NCBI GenBank assembly: GCA_039815145.1
Contig: JBCBZW010000001.1
Coordinates: 1 to 64,000, forward strand
Direction: 5' to 3'
Length of the DNA: 64,000 nucleotides
From: Pseudomonadota bacterium
GTDB taxonomy: Bacteria > Pseudomonadota > Gammaproteobacteria > Steroidobacterales > JBCBZW01
Made by a program: the position numbers and the translations under genes. The notes under the pieces are model-generated. The model did no database searches. It saw only the letters and a program-made list of their open reading frames with translations, and was not told the origin of the DNA. Below are positions 53,834 through 63,066 of the stretch, one piece after another. Every line of letters starts with the position of its first letter. Within the stretch, counting starts at the first letter, position 1.

Positions 53834-55453
53834 CTATGTGGTGGTCGTGGTGGACGGGAGTTGGTGGCGCAGGTAAGCGTCGAGGTCCTCTCGGGTCAGG
53901 GGGGCCCCGAACAGCCAGCCCTGGCCTTCGCGACAGCCGATGGCGAGGAGCGCGTCACATTGGGCTTGGGTCTCGATCCCCGCCGCCAGAGTGCTGATGC
54001 CCAAGCTCTCGCCCAGGGCCAGGACGCACTTCACGAGGCTTCGGGCGCGTGGGTCGTCCTGCTGCCCCCGCACGAAGGAGCGCGCAATCTTGATGCGACC
54101 GAAGGGGAAGCGATTGAGGTAATTGAGGGAGGAGTAGCCCGTGCCGAACTCATCGAGGGTAACGGACACCCCCAACGCCTTGGCCTCGGTGAGTCGCTCC
54201 AGGATCAACGGGAGGTTCGACATCAGGACCGACTCGGTCACCTCCAGCTCCAAGCGTTCTGGCGCCAACCCGGCACCTTCCAACGCTCGCTTTATGGTGT
54301 CGATGAAACGCGGGTCCACGATTTGCCCAGCAGAGACGTTAACCGCCACAGGCAGATCGTCGGGCCATTGCGCCGCGTGCGCGCAGGCATTGCACAACAC
54401 CCACTCACCGATGGAGCGGATCTCGCCGATCTCCTCTGCCATCGGCACGAAGTGCTCCGGCGTGAGCTCGCCGCGCTCGGGATGGTCCCAGCGCAGCAAG
54501 GCCTCGATACCGTTCACGCGATGATCCGCCGTCGCCACCTGAGGTTGGTAGTAGAGCCGTAGCTGCCCCAGGATCAGGGCCTGGCGCAGCTGCGCCTCCA
54601 TCGCTCGGCGGTCGTTGGCCTGCTCCTCCAGCGTCTCCTCGAAGCACCAATAGCGGTTGCGACCGTTGGCCTTGGCCGCGTACAGGGCGAGGTCTGCATG
54701 GCGGTACAGCTCCTCACGGGACGTGTGACCGGTGCGCAGAGAGGCGATCCCCACGCTCACCCCCACATGCACCGTTTGCGATTCCACCAGGAACGGGCCA
54801 CCGATCAGCTTGATAATGCGCGAGGCGATCTTCTCGGCAGTCCCCAGCCCGCTCTCTCCCGCCGAATGGAAGATGGCGAACTCATCGCCGCCGAGACGAA
54901 CGATCGGATCGTCGTTGCGAATCGCCTTCAGGAGTCGCTTGGCGGCCAGCTTCAGGAGCTGGTCCCCGGCGTTGTGACCGAGCGTGTCGTTGACGGCCTT
55001 GAAGCGATCGAGATCCAGCAGCAGCAGGGTGTCGTAGCGATCGTTGTGGAGCAGGCGCTCGAAACGGGCGCGACTGCCAAGTCCCGTGAGTGGGTCCCGG
55101 TCGGCACCGGCCTCGGCATCGTGTTCCCACCAAGCGAAGAGCAGGCGGTGGCCGTCGCGTACGGCCTCGAGGTAGAGCTCTACCGGCGCCTGGCCCTCCA
55201 CCGGGACGGACGTCCGCATCGCCTGGGTGGCGTCCACCTCGCCCAGCCAGTCGCGCAGAAAGGCAACCTGATCGAGAAGTTCATCCAGGGCCCGGTTGCT
55301 GTGCACCACCGTACCGGCCTCATCCACCACGCCGAGCGGCGTGCTCGCCGAGGACACGAGCTCCCACAGGTGGAGGGCCTGCGGCGGTACACCCGGTGCC
55401 TCGCCAGCGCGAGGGGGCGAGGATCGTTCAGCGGTGAGCGTAGGTGAGGTCAA
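53834..55453 (-). CDS. PAS-GGDEF-EAL cyclic-di-GMP enzyme with degenerate EAL domain
   Basis: 539 residues. Residues about 20-120 form a PAS-like domain (SASTPLGVVDEAGTVVHSNRA). The GGDEF site is intact at 188-192 (RLGGDEFAIFHS), so diguanylate cyclase activity is expected. The EAL domain (about 280-535) has Glu317-Ala-Leu (GIEALLRW), NVSAGQIV and ELEVTES. It departs from the active consensus at three sites: DDFGTG is Asp434-Glu435-FGTG, KIDR is Lys455-Ile-Ala457-Arg, and EGVET is Ala491-Gly-Ile-Glu494. Phosphodiesterase activity is therefore doubtful. No membrane segments. It is co-transcribed with the BLUF gene. Confidence 0.93.
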   Translation of the reverse strand: MTSPTLTAERSSPPRAGEAPGVPPQALHLWELVSSASTPLGVVDEAGTVVHSNRALDELLDQVAFLRDWLGEVDATQAMRTSVPVEGQAPVELYLEAVRDGHRLLFAWWEHDAEAGADRDPLTGLGSRARFERLLHNDRYDTLLLLDLDRFKAVNDTLGHNAGDQLLKLAAKRLLKAIRNDDPIVRLGGDEFAIFHSAGESGLGTAEKIASRIIKLIGGPFLVESQTVHVGVSVGIASLRTGHTSREELYRHADLALYAAKANGRNRYWCFEETLEEQANDRRAMEAQLRQALILGQLRLYYQPQVATADHRVNGIEALLRWDHPERGELTPEHFVPMAEEIGEIRSIGEWVLCNACAHAAQWPDDLPVAVNVSAGQIVDPRFIDTIKRALEGAGLAPERLELEVTESVLMSNLPLILERLTEAKALGVSVTLDEFGTGYSSLNYLNRFPFGRIKIARSFVRGQQDDPRARSLVKCVLALGESLGISTLAAGIETQAQCDALLAIGCREGQGWLFGAPLTREDLDAYLRHQLPSTTTTT

Positions 55454-55586
55454 CGGTATCCCGAGGCGGTGCGCGACGATGGCGTTTCTACCTCAGGAGT
55501 GTCGAGCACCCCTTACATCGACCACAGCGGCCGTTTCACAGTTTCCCGCCACCTCCTCCAGGCCAGGTCGCGCCGGAGGACCGGGT

Positions 55587-56957
55587 TCACACTTTTTCTG
55601 ATCCCGTGCCCGCACGGTCGAGGACTGCCCCCCTGAAGGCCAGGCCCATGGTCAACGCACGCGCTAGCATGAAGAGGGAGAAAGCTGCCCACAGGCCATG
55701 GTTTCCCCACCCCGCAAACAGCCACAGAGCGGGCAGGTAAATCGCGAAGGTGGAGAACACCATCGCGTTTCGCATCTCGCGGGCGGCCGTCGCCCCGATG
55801 AAGGCACCGTCGTAGATAAAGCTCCACAGGCTGATCAGGGGCGAGAGCACGAGCCAGGGGAGGTAGCGCCGCACCCCCTCGCGCACGGCGCTCTGATCGG
55901 TGAGCAGGTCGGCGGCCGCTCCGCCGCCGATGGCGAGCATAATCGCGGCCACCACGGCAACGGCGATGGCACACTCGAAGCCGTAGCGTACCGCGCGTTC
56001 GACCGCCTGCCGTCGGCGAGCACCGAGCCCACGACCGACCAAGGCCTCCACCGCTTGAGCGAACCCATCCAAGCCGTAGGAGATAACATGCTGAAAGGTG
56101 AGCAGCACGGCGTTCACAGCGAGGATGGCCTCCCCCAGGCGCGCCCCCCGACCCGTTAGCACCAGAAAAGCGAGCTGCAGCGCCAGCGTGCGCACGAGGA
56201 GGTTGCTGTTCAAAGCGAAGAGCTGACGTAGCCCACGCCAGGCGACCGCTTCGTCCAAGGTAGCTTTCGACCACAGACCGAGACGCGGTGCCGGGTGGCT
56301 CGCCAGCCCACCGCGTGCCGCGAGGGTTGCAGCAAGCAAACCTAGCAATTCCGCTAGCACCGTCGCCGCGGCGACGCCCCTGATGCCCCAACCGAAGCCG
56401 TACACAAACAACAGATCGAGCAGGATGTTGGCCAGGTTGATCGTGAGCGTCACCGCCAGCACAGCCCGCGTACGCGCCAAGCCCACCAGCCATCCCACCA
56501 GCACGAAGTTCACCAGCACCAACGGGGCGCTCCAGATGCGCACGTCGAAATAGGCGCGCGCCGCCTGCCCCACTGCGGCATTCACACCGAGCAGGGACAT
56601 CGCCAGTTCGCGCACGGGGTGCTGCAACACCAGGAGGAGCGCCGCGCAGGCGAGCCCCACCAGCACGCCCTGGAGCAACAGCACCCTCAGGGCGTCGCCA
56701 TCCCCCGCACCCGTCGCCTGCGACGCCAACCCGGTGCTCGCCATGCGCAGGAAATTGAGGCCCAGGAACAGCAGGCTGAACACGCTGGCGCCTACGGCGA
56801 CGGCCCCCAGGTAGTGCACTTCGCCCATGTGGCCGACCACTGCCGTGTCCACCATGCCGAGGAGCGGCACGGAGAGGTTGGAGAGGATCAGCGGCGTGGC
56901 GATTCGCAACACTTCGCCGCGGGTGGGCGTGGCAGCAGCGTCGGATGCAGGCATCAT
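55587..56957 (-). CDS. MATE-family exporter, DinF type
   Basis: 456 residues with 12 predicted helices. It has RIATPLILSNLSVPLLGMVDTAVVGHMG at the start, the DinF-like first-helix signature, and the second-half equivalent. It exports cationic or other toxic compounds by sodium or proton antiport. Two adjacent ATG codons at 56955-56957 and 56952-56954 serve equally as start. It diverges from the quinone oxidoreductase gene. Confidence 0.92.
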   Translation of the reverse strand: MMPASDAAATPTRGEVLRIATPLILSNLSVPLLGMVDTAVVGHMGEVHYLGAVAVGASVFSLLFLGLNFLRMASTGLASQATGAGDGDALRVLLLQGVLVGLACAALLLVLQHPVRELAMSLLGVNAAVGQAARAYFDVRIWSAPLVLVNFVLVGWLVGLARTRAVLAVTLTINLANILLDLLFVYGFGWGIRGVAAATVLAELLGLLAATLAARGGLASHPAPRLGLWSKATLDEAVAWRGLRQLFALNSNLLVRTLALQLAFLVLTGRGARLGEAILAVNAVLLTFQHVISYGLDGFAQAVEALVGRGLGARRRQAVERAVRYGFECAIAVAVVAAIMLAIGGGAAADLLTDQSAVREGVRRYLPWLVLSPLISLWSFIYDGAFIGATAAREMRNAMVFSTFAIYLPALWLFAGWGNHGLWAAFSLFMLARALTMGLAFRGAVLDRAGTGSEKV

Positions 56958-57088
56958 GGCGGGGACTTGGGCACTTGGGCGGGCGAACCCACCGAAGCGG
57001 GGGCGGCGAGGCGCAGATCCTCAAGGATAGGGCCAGGCCTACCGGCTCGCCAGCACCACCGCTCGTGCTCAGCAGCGGAGACACCGTC

Positions 57089-58084
57089 ATGCGCGCCATC
57101 GATATTGAGGACATGGGACCGAACAGCCGACTCGTGTTCGTCGACCGACCGGATCCAGCCCCCGCCCACGATGAGTTGCTCGTGCGCGTGGTGGCCACCG
57201 CCGCCAACCGCGCCGATCTCATGCAACGGGCCGGTCACTACCCGGCGCCACCGGGCGAGAGCGAGATTCTGGGCCTTGAGATGGCAGGTGAAGTGGTGGT
57301 GGCCGGCGAGGCCTGCGAGCGCTTCGCGGCGGGGGATGCGGTGTGCAGCCTGCTCGCCGGCGGCGGTTTTGCCGAATACGTGATCATCCCCGAAGCACTG
57401 GCGATGGCGGTGCCGGCGGGCCTGGATCTGGCGCAGGCGGCAGCCCTGCCAGAGGTGTTCATGACGGCCTGGCAGACCCTGGTCTGGCAAGCCCAGGTGC
57501 AGGCCGGGGAGACCGTACTCGTCCATGCTGGCGCGAGCGGCGTGGGCACGGCGGCCACCCAAATCGCCAGCGCCCTCCTCGACGCGCGCGTGCTGGTCAC
57601 GGCCAGCGCCCCAAAGCACGAACTGTGCGCCTCCCTCGGCGCCAGCGCGACGATCGACTACCGAACAGCATCATTCGCCGAACGGGTGAGCGACCTGACC
57701 GGCGCACGCGGCGCCAACGTGATCGTAGACTTCATGGGTGCCTCCTACCTGGACGCCAATATCCGTGCTGCTGCCCTGGACGGGCGCATCATCACCCTGG
57801 CGCTCATGGGCGGCGCCACGGCCGAGCAGGCCAACCTGGGGTTGTTCTTCCGCAAGCGACTCACCCTTCGCGCCTCGACCCTGCGCAATCGCTCGCTGCA
57901 GCACAAGGCGCGGCTGGCGAGGGCCTTCGAAGAGCACCTGGCGCCCGCCTTCACCGACGGCCGTCTGCGACCGGTGATCGATCGCACCCTGCCGTGGTCG
58001 GAGGTGGAACAGGCGCACGCCCTGCTCGCCCGCAACGAGACCCGGGGTAAGGTGGTGCTGGTCGTGGACCCGAGCGCTGTCTAG
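57089..58084 (+). CDS. NAD(P)H quinone oxidoreductase, zinc-free MDR family (PIG3-like)
   Basis: 331 residues. The NADPH-binding strand is VLVHAGASGVGTAATQIA, with the catalytic-domain stretch ANRADLMQRAGHYPAPPGESEILGLEMAG, which is the signature of the PIG3/TP53I3 and QOR group. It lacks the zinc-binding residues of alcohol dehydrogenases. The ATG at 57089 (MRAIDIEDMGP) is preferred; longer in-frame upstream sequence is not protein-like. It is convergent with the cystathionine gamma-synthase/lyase gene. Confidence 0.92.
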   Translation: MRAIDIEDMGPNSRLVFVDRPDPAPAHDELLVRVVATAANRADLMQRAGHYPAPPGESEILGLEMAGEVVVAGEACERFAAGDAVCSLLAGGGFAEYVIIPEALAMAVPAGLDLAQAAALPEVFMTAWQTLVWQAQVQAGETVLVHAGASGVGTAATQIASALLDARVLVTASAPKHELCASLGASATIDYRTASFAERVSDLTGARGANVIVDFMGASYLDANIRAAALDGRIITLALMGGATAEQANLGLFFRKRLTLRASTLRNRSLQHKARLARAFEEHLAPAFTDGRLRPVIDRTLPWSEVEQAHALLARNETRGKVVLVVDPSAV

Positions 58085-58094
58085 GAAAGACCCG

Positions 58095-59267
58095 CTAGGA
58101 GGCCAGGGCCTGCTCCAGGTCGCCCATTAGATCCTCCACCCCCTCGACCCCCACGGAGAGGCGCACCAGGTCATCGCTGATGCCGAGCACGGCGCGGCGC
58201 TCGGGCGGCACGGAGGCATGGGTCATGATCGCCGGGTGATTGGCGAGGCTCTCCACACCGCCCAGGCTCTCTGCCAAGGTAAACACCGACAAGCGTTCGA
58301 GCATGCGCTTGGCGCCGTCGAAGCCACCCTCCACGCGCAGGCTGATCATGCCGCCGAAGCCGTCCATCTGGCGCTGGGCCAGGGCGAACTGGGGGTGATC
58401 TTCCAAGCCGGGATAGAACACCTGCGGCACCTGGGGATGGCGGTGCAGCCAGTCGGCAAGCTTGGCCGCGTTCTCGTTGTGGGCCCGCATGCGAACTGCC
58501 AGCGTCTTGACCCCGCGCAAGGCGAGGAAGCTATCGAAGGGACTAGCCACTGCCCCCACCGCGAACTGTAGGAACCCGAGCTCGTCGCCGAGGGCCTGCT
58601 CGCGGGTCACGGCGACGCCGCCGATGATGTCCGAGTGACCGTTGAGGTACTTGGTGGTGGAGTGCATCACGATGTCGAAGCCCAGCTCCAGAGGGCGCTG
58701 GATCAGGGGCGTGGCAAAGGTGTTGTCGGCCACGGCGATCAGGTCGTGGTCCCTGGCCAGGGCGCCGAGGGCGGCGAGGTCGGTGAGCCGCATCATGGGG
58801 TTGCTCGGGGTTTCCACCCAGAGCATGCGCGTGTCCGGCGTAATCGCCGCGCGCACCGCGTCCACGTCTCCCGTATCGACGAAGGTGACGCGCAGCCCCG
58901 CCGTCTTGGCGCGCACCCGGTCGAAGAGGCGGTAGGTGCCGCCGTAGAGATCGTCGCTGGCCACCAGGTGGCTGCCGGCCGGCAGCAACTCGAGGATGGT
59001 GGCGATCGCCGCCAGCCCCGAAGCGAAGGCGCAACCGCGGACACCGCTCTCGAGGTCTGCGATGCAGCGCTCCCAAGCCATGCGCGTGGGGTTCTCCGAC
59101 CGCGAGTACTCGTAACCCTTGTGCACACCCGGGCTTTCCTGCGCGTAGGTGGAGCTCAGGGAGATCGGCGGCATGACGGCGCCGGTCACCGGGTCCGGGT
59201 GCTGGCCGGCGTGAATGACTCGTGTCGCCAGGCGCTGGGGGGCACCGCGGGAAGACTGATCGCTCAT
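58095..59267 (-). CDS. Cystathionine gamma-synthase / gamma-lyase family enzyme
   Basis: 390 residues, PLP fold type I. The PLP lysine is in HSTTKYLNGHSD. Other hallmarks are YSRSENPTR, FASGLAAIATILELL and SDDLYGGTYRLFDRV. Whether it makes cystathionine (forward) or cleaves it to cysteine (reverse) is not decided by these motifs. The neighbouring cystathionine beta-synthase, 25 bases upstream on the same strand, favours the reverse transsulfuration role (gamma-lyase). The ATG at 59265-59267 has GAGGAAC upstream. Confidence 0.93.
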   Translation of the reverse strand: MSDQSSRGAPQRLATRVIHAGQHPDPVTGAVMPPISLSSTYAQESPGVHKGYEYSRSENPTRMAWERCIADLESGVRGCAFASGLAAIATILELLPAGSHLVASDDLYGGTYRLFDRVRAKTAGLRVTFVDTGDVDAVRAAITPDTRMLWVETPSNPMMRLTDLAALGALARDHDLIAVADNTFATPLIQRPLELGFDIVMHSTTKYLNGHSDIIGGVAVTREQALGDELGFLQFAVGAVASPFDSFLALRGVKTLAVRMRAHNENAAKLADWLHRHPQVPQVFYPGLEDHPQFALAQRQMDGFGGMISLRVEGGFDGAKRMLERLSVFTLAESLGGVESLANHPAIMTHASVPPERRAVLGISDDLVRLSVGVEGVEDLMGDLEQALAS

Positions 59268-59292
59268 GAAGTTCCTCGATTATCGAATCTGT

Positions 59293-60699
59293 TCAGCCGC
59301 CGGTGGCGGGTGGCGTCACGAGTTCCGTGCCCTCCGGCATGTTCATCTGCTTGCGCATGTAGTTGAGCATATCGGCGCGGGTGATCAGGCCCAGGAACTG
59401 GTCGTGGTCCGTGACCGCCACGTAGGGCACTCCCGTGAGCAGGGAGACCGTGTTGTTCATGGAGAAGTCCTTCTCCACCTTAGCGAACGCCGTGCGCATG
59501 GCGTTGCGCACCGGATGGCGCAGACTGCCGGGGTCGCCGAACACGTAGCGCATGATGTCCTCCTCCGTGAGCACGCCCACGAGGGTGCCGCCCTCGATCA
59601 CGGGCAGCTGGGAGAAGCCGGCGTTGCGCAGGCGATTGTGGGCCGTGGTGAGCACGTCGTCCGGGCCCACGGTCACGGTGGCGCGCTGCCCGTGGGGACG
59701 GCCGATCAGGTCGCGCAGGTCACCGTAGGTCTGGCGTTCGATGAACCCCTGATCCTCCATCCAAAAATCGTTGTAGAGCTTGGAGAGGTACTTGTTGCCC
59801 GTGTCGCAGGCAAAGGCCACCACGCGCTTCGGCTCGGTCTGCTCGCGGCAGTACTTCAGGGCCGCAGCCAACAGAGTGCCCGAGGACGAGCCGGCGAGCA
59901 GACCCTCTTCGCGCAGCAACTCGCGGGCGGCGGCGAAGGACTCGTCATCGCTGATGCTGTAGGCGTTGCCGATACCGCTCAGATCCGCGATGTCGGGAAT
60001 GAAGTCCTCGCCGATACCCTCGACCAGCCAGGATCCCTTCTCGCCGATCTGCCCGGTCTTGATGTACTCGGCGAGGATCGACCCGCGCGGATCGGCCAGC
60101 ACCATCTTCACGTGGGGTGCCACCCGCTTGAAGAAGCGCGTCATGCCGCTGATCGTGCCCGAGGTGCCCACGCCGACCACCACCGCGTCGAGGTCCTGGC
60201 CCATCTGCTCCCAGATCTCCGGCGCCGTGTGCTTCTCGTGCGCCGTCGGGTTGTCGGGGTTAGCGAATTGATTTATGTAGTAGGCGCCGTGCTCCTGGGC
60301 GTAGGACTGGGCGAGATCCTGGTAGTACTCGGGATGACCGCGACCCACGTCGGAGCGCGTGAGCAGGATCTCCGCGCCCATGGCGCGCAGGTTGAAGATC
60401 TTCTCCTGGCTCATCTTATCGGGGATCACCAGCACCAGGCGGTAGCCACGCTGCGAGGCGGCCAGGGCCAGGCCGATACCCGTGTTGCCCGCAGTGGCCT
60501 CGACGATCGTGTCGCCGGGCTTGATGTCGCCGCGCGCCTCGGCCGCATCGATCATCGCCACGCCGATGCGATCCTTGATCGAACCGCCAGGATTGAGCAG
60601 TTCGAGCTTCAGAAACAGCCGGCACGGCCCCGTGTCCAGGCGCTGAACTTCGAGCAGGGGCGTGTTGCCAACCATCTCGAGCACGTTGGAATAGATCAT
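59293..60699 (-). CDS. Cystathionine beta-synthase with CBS-domain pair
   Basis: 468 residues. Catalytic PLP domain with lysine in LNPGGSIKDRIG, substrate loop VEATAGNTGIG and phosphate loop GVGTSGTISG; then two CBS domains (about 340-465). No N-terminal heme domain is present. The start ATG at 60697-60699 has AGGAGG 13 bases upstream. It condenses homocysteine with serine to cystathionine, which its co-transcribed neighbour can cleave to cysteine. Allosteric control by an adenosyl ligand through the CBS pair is possible but unproven. Confidence 0.93.
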   Translation of the reverse strand: MIYSNVLEMVGNTPLLEVQRLDTGPCRLFLKLELLNPGGSIKDRIGVAMIDAAEARGDIKPGDTIVEATAGNTGIGLALAASQRGYRLVLVIPDKMSQEKIFNLRAMGAEILLTRSDVGRGHPEYYQDLAQSYAQEHGAYYINQFANPDNPTAHEKHTAPEIWEQMGQDLDAVVVGVGTSGTISGMTRFFKRVAPHVKMVLADPRGSILAEYIKTGQIGEKGSWLVEGIGEDFIPDIADLSGIGNAYSISDDESFAAARELLREEGLLAGSSSGTLLAAALKYCREQTEPKRVVAFACDTGNKYLSKLYNDFWMEDQGFIERQTYGDLRDLIGRPHGQRATVTVGPDDVLTTAHNRLRNAGFSQLPVIEGGTLVGVLTEEDIMRYVFGDPGSLRHPVRNAMRTAFAKVEKDFSMNNTVSLLTGVPYVAVTDHDQFLGLITRADMLNYMRKQMNMPEGTELVTPPATGG

Positions 60700-60823
60700 C
60701 TGCTTATCTGGCCTCCTGCGATCCCGGCCGAATTCTAATCCCAATCGCACCGCATCAAGGGAGCCGGAGCCCGCGTTTTTTTCCGCGGAACGCACGCGCC
60801 GCGATTCGGCTACCATCGCGACC

Positions 60824-61705
60824 ATGACGGAGCAGGAGATCTCGATCTTGCAGGTGCTCGCCCACGCCCGTGAACGCGGCCTCGAGCGCCTCGACGCGGA
60901 GGTGCTGGTGGCGCGCGCCCTCGGCCGCCCGCGCAGCTGGCTGCGGGCCTGGCCCGAGCATACGTGCACGGCCTCGGAATTCGATGCGTGCGACGCCCTG
61001 ATCGGCCGCCGCGCTCACGGCGAACCGATCGCCTACATCCTCGGCGAGCGGGAGTTCTGGTCCCTTCCCCTGCGCGTGGACGAGCACGCCCTGATCCCAC
61101 GCCCGGATACGGAGACCCTCGTGCAACGGGCGCTGCGCTTGCGCGACGCCATCGACCGCTGGGCCAGTCCCGTCGCCCGCGTCTTAGACCTCGGCACGGG
61201 CAGTGGCGCGATCGCCCTCGCCCTCGCCAGTGAAGCGCCCCACTGGCACCTCACCGCGACGGACGTCAACCGAGAGACCCTGCGCCTCGCCGGCATCAAC
61301 GCCGAACGCCTCGGCCTGACCTTGCACTTACGACACGGCCATTGGTGGCAGGCACTGGACGATGAGCCCCCCTTCCACCTCATCGTCTCCAATCCGCCCT
61401 ATCTCCCACAGGATGACCCTCACCTGCGCGAGGGCGATCTGCGCTTCGAGCCACGCACCGCCCTCGTCAGCGGCGAGGACGGCCTCGACGCCTTGCGCGA
61501 GATCGTCGGTGGCGCGCGCTCACACCTGCGAGACGGCGGCTGGCTACTCGTCGAACACGGTTACCAACAGGGCCCGGCCGTGCGCGACCTGTTCGCCAGC
61601 GCCGGCTACGAAGACATCGAAACGGACCTGGATCTGAACGGCCACGAGCGCGTCACCCTCGGACGCTGCCCACAGTATCCTCACCTCCACACACTGTCTC
61701 GATAG
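60824..61705 (+). CDS. prmC: Release factor glutamine methyltransferase
   Basis: 293 residues; methylates the GGQ glutamine of release factors. The catalytic IVSNPPYLPQDDPHL has the NPPY motif. The SAM-binding motif is VLDLGTGSGAIALALA. The N-terminal helical domain carries REFWSLPLRVDEHALIPRPDTE. Its usual partner prfA is about 10.8 kb upstream. It is followed after 4 bases by a MoeB-like gene. Confidence 0.96.
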   Translation: MTEQEISILQVLAHARERGLERLDAEVLVARALGRPRSWLRAWPEHTCTASEFDACDALIGRRAHGEPIAYILGEREFWSLPLRVDEHALIPRPDTETLVQRALRLRDAIDRWASPVARVLDLGTGSGAIALALASEAPHWHLTATDVNRETLRLAGINAERLGLTLHLRHGHWWQALDDEPPFHLIVSNPPYLPQDDPHLREGDLRFEPRTALVSGEDGLDALREIVGGARSHLRDGGWLLVEHGYQQGPAVRDLFASAGYEDIETDLDLNGHERVTLGRCPQYPHLHTLSR

Positions 61706-61709
61706 CACG

Positions 61710-62480
61710 ATGACCGAACACCGCTTGAGCGGCGCCGCTCGCCTTCGCTACGCCCGACACCTCGCCCTGCCCCAGGTAGGAGAGGCCGGACAACACACCA
61801 TCGGTCGCGGGCGTGTGCTCGTCATCGGCCTCGGCGGACTCGGTTCACCGGCCAGCCTCTACCTTGCCTCGGCAGGCATCGGTGAGCTGTGGCTGAACGA
61901 CTTCGATCGCGTGGACGGCTCGAACCTTCAACGCCAGGTGCTCTATCGAGCGAGCGATGTGGGCGAGCGTAAAGCGACGGCTGCCGCCAAGGCCCTGCGA
62001 GAGGTGAACGGCGACGTGAAGCTGCACCCGCTCGACGAGCGCCTGGACCAGGCGGGGCTGCGCGATGCGGTCGGTGCCGTCGACGTCGTCCTTGATGGCA
62101 GCGACAACTTCGCCACGCGCTTCGCCGTGAACGCGGCGTGCGCCCAGGTCGGCACGCCTGTGGTGTCAGGCGCGGCGATCCGCTTCGAAGGACAGCTCGC
62201 CGTGTTCCGGCACGATCGTCGTCGACAGCACGGCGAGGACACGCCGTGCTATCGCTGCCTGTTCGCCGAGAGCGATGAGGCCAACGAGGACTGCCAGGGC
62301 AACGGCGTCTTCGCTCCCCTCGTGGGCACGGTGGGCACCATGATGGCAGCGGAAGCCCTAAAGCTTTTGCTAGGGGTGGGCGAGGACAGCGCTGGGCGCT
62401 TGCTCACCTACGATGCACTGAACATGCACTGGCGGTCCTTGCGCTTCGCACGGGACCCGGCCTGCCCGGTATGCGCCTGA
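61710..62480 (+). CDS. MoeB/ThiF/HesA-family adenylyltransferase
   Basis: 256 residues; E1-like enzyme that activates the C terminus of a small sulfur-carrier protein with ATP. It has the nucleotide-binding VIGLGGLGSPASLYLASAG, the conserved Arg in GSNLQRQVLY, and Asp in LDGSDNFATRF. Zinc-binding CxxC pairs are in PCYRCLF and ACPVCA. MoeB for molybdopterin synthase is the likely role, since moeB often follows prmC; a ThiF role is the alternative. Confidence 0.92.
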   Translation: MTEHRLSGAARLRYARHLALPQVGEAGQHTIGRGRVLVIGLGGLGSPASLYLASAGIGELWLNDFDRVDGSNLQRQVLYRASDVGERKATAAAKALREVNGDVKLHPLDERLDQAGLRDAVGAVDVVLDGSDNFATRFAVNAACAQVGTPVVSGAAIRFEGQLAVFRHDRRRQHGEDTPCYRCLFAESDEANEDCQGNGVFAPLVGTVGTMMAAEALKLLLGVGEDSAGRLLTYDALNMHWRSLRFARDPACPVCA

Positions 62481-62487
62481 AAGGCTG

Positions 62488-62958
62488 CTAGTGTAGGTCG
62501 GCCAGGCCCGGGTTGGCATACATGGCCGGCGCGCGCCCGCTGCGAAGGAGGCCGCGATCCGGCGCCCCCAGGCGTTTCAGGGGCAGCCCCGCCGCCGCCA
62601 TCGCCTCGCGCAGACGACTCAGGTAACCGGGAACCTCCTCGGCCGTGCTCTCCACCACGCTGACGGCCTCCCGGTCACCGGTGAGAGCGGCAGCGAAGGT
62701 CACCTCGTCGCGGGTCAACTCGCCCGACGACGGCTTGGCCACGACGAGCTGACGCGGCGTTTCCTGGGCCACGGCCACTACCAGGTCCTTCAGGCTGTCC
62801 AGGGCGCTGGCAGCGCCCGCGATCTCGAAGCTGCGCGGCACGCACCACGGCGTCCCCTTATCGCGAATCGCGGCGCCCACCAGATGGCGCGCGGCCCACA
62901 TGATGAGCTGTGCGCCCGTGCTCAATTCACTCATTCGCGTTACGGGGATAGCAGTCAT
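62488..62958 (-). CDS. Unrecognised small protein behind a Fur-like box
   Basis: 156 residues. The ATG at 62956-62958 has CGGAG 6 bases upstream; an upstream GTG/ATG pair at 62983-62988 would add 9 to 10 residues with a poorer site. LIMWAARHLVGAAIRDKGTPW, LVVAVAQETPRQLVVAKPSSGELTRDEVTFAAAL and the rest suggest an all-helical soluble protein with no signal peptide, membrane segment or metal motif. I do not recognise the family. Its promoter region contains a Fur-type sequence, so iron-responsive expression is likely. Confidence 0.75.
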   Translation of the reverse strand: MTAIPVTRMSELSTGAQLIMWAARHLVGAAIRDKGTPWCVPRSFEIAGAASALDSLKDLVVAVAQETPRQLVVAKPSSGELTRDEVTFAAALTGDREAVSVVESTAEEVPGYLSRLREAMAAAGLPLKRLGAPDRGLLRSGRAPAMYANPGLADLH

Positions 62959-63022
62959 TGGCACTCCGTCGTCCAGCAGATCCATCACGTGTTGGATACG
63001 GTAGTCTACCCGATCCTTAAAT

Positions 63023-63041
63023 GCAAATGATTCTCATTGAT
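63023..63041. promoter_or_regulatory. Fur-box-like sequence
   Basis: GCAAATGATTCTCATTGAT matches 12 of 19 positions of the Fur consensus GATAATGATAATCATTATC, with the core AATGATTCTCATT, in the short gap between the metH 3' end and the unknown gene at 62488-62958. Since metH ends on that side, the regulated gene is the unknown one on the minus strand, about 65 bases downstream of the box. Confidence 0.55.
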
Positions 63042-63066
63042 GGTAACGAAACGCCCGCGCTCCCCT

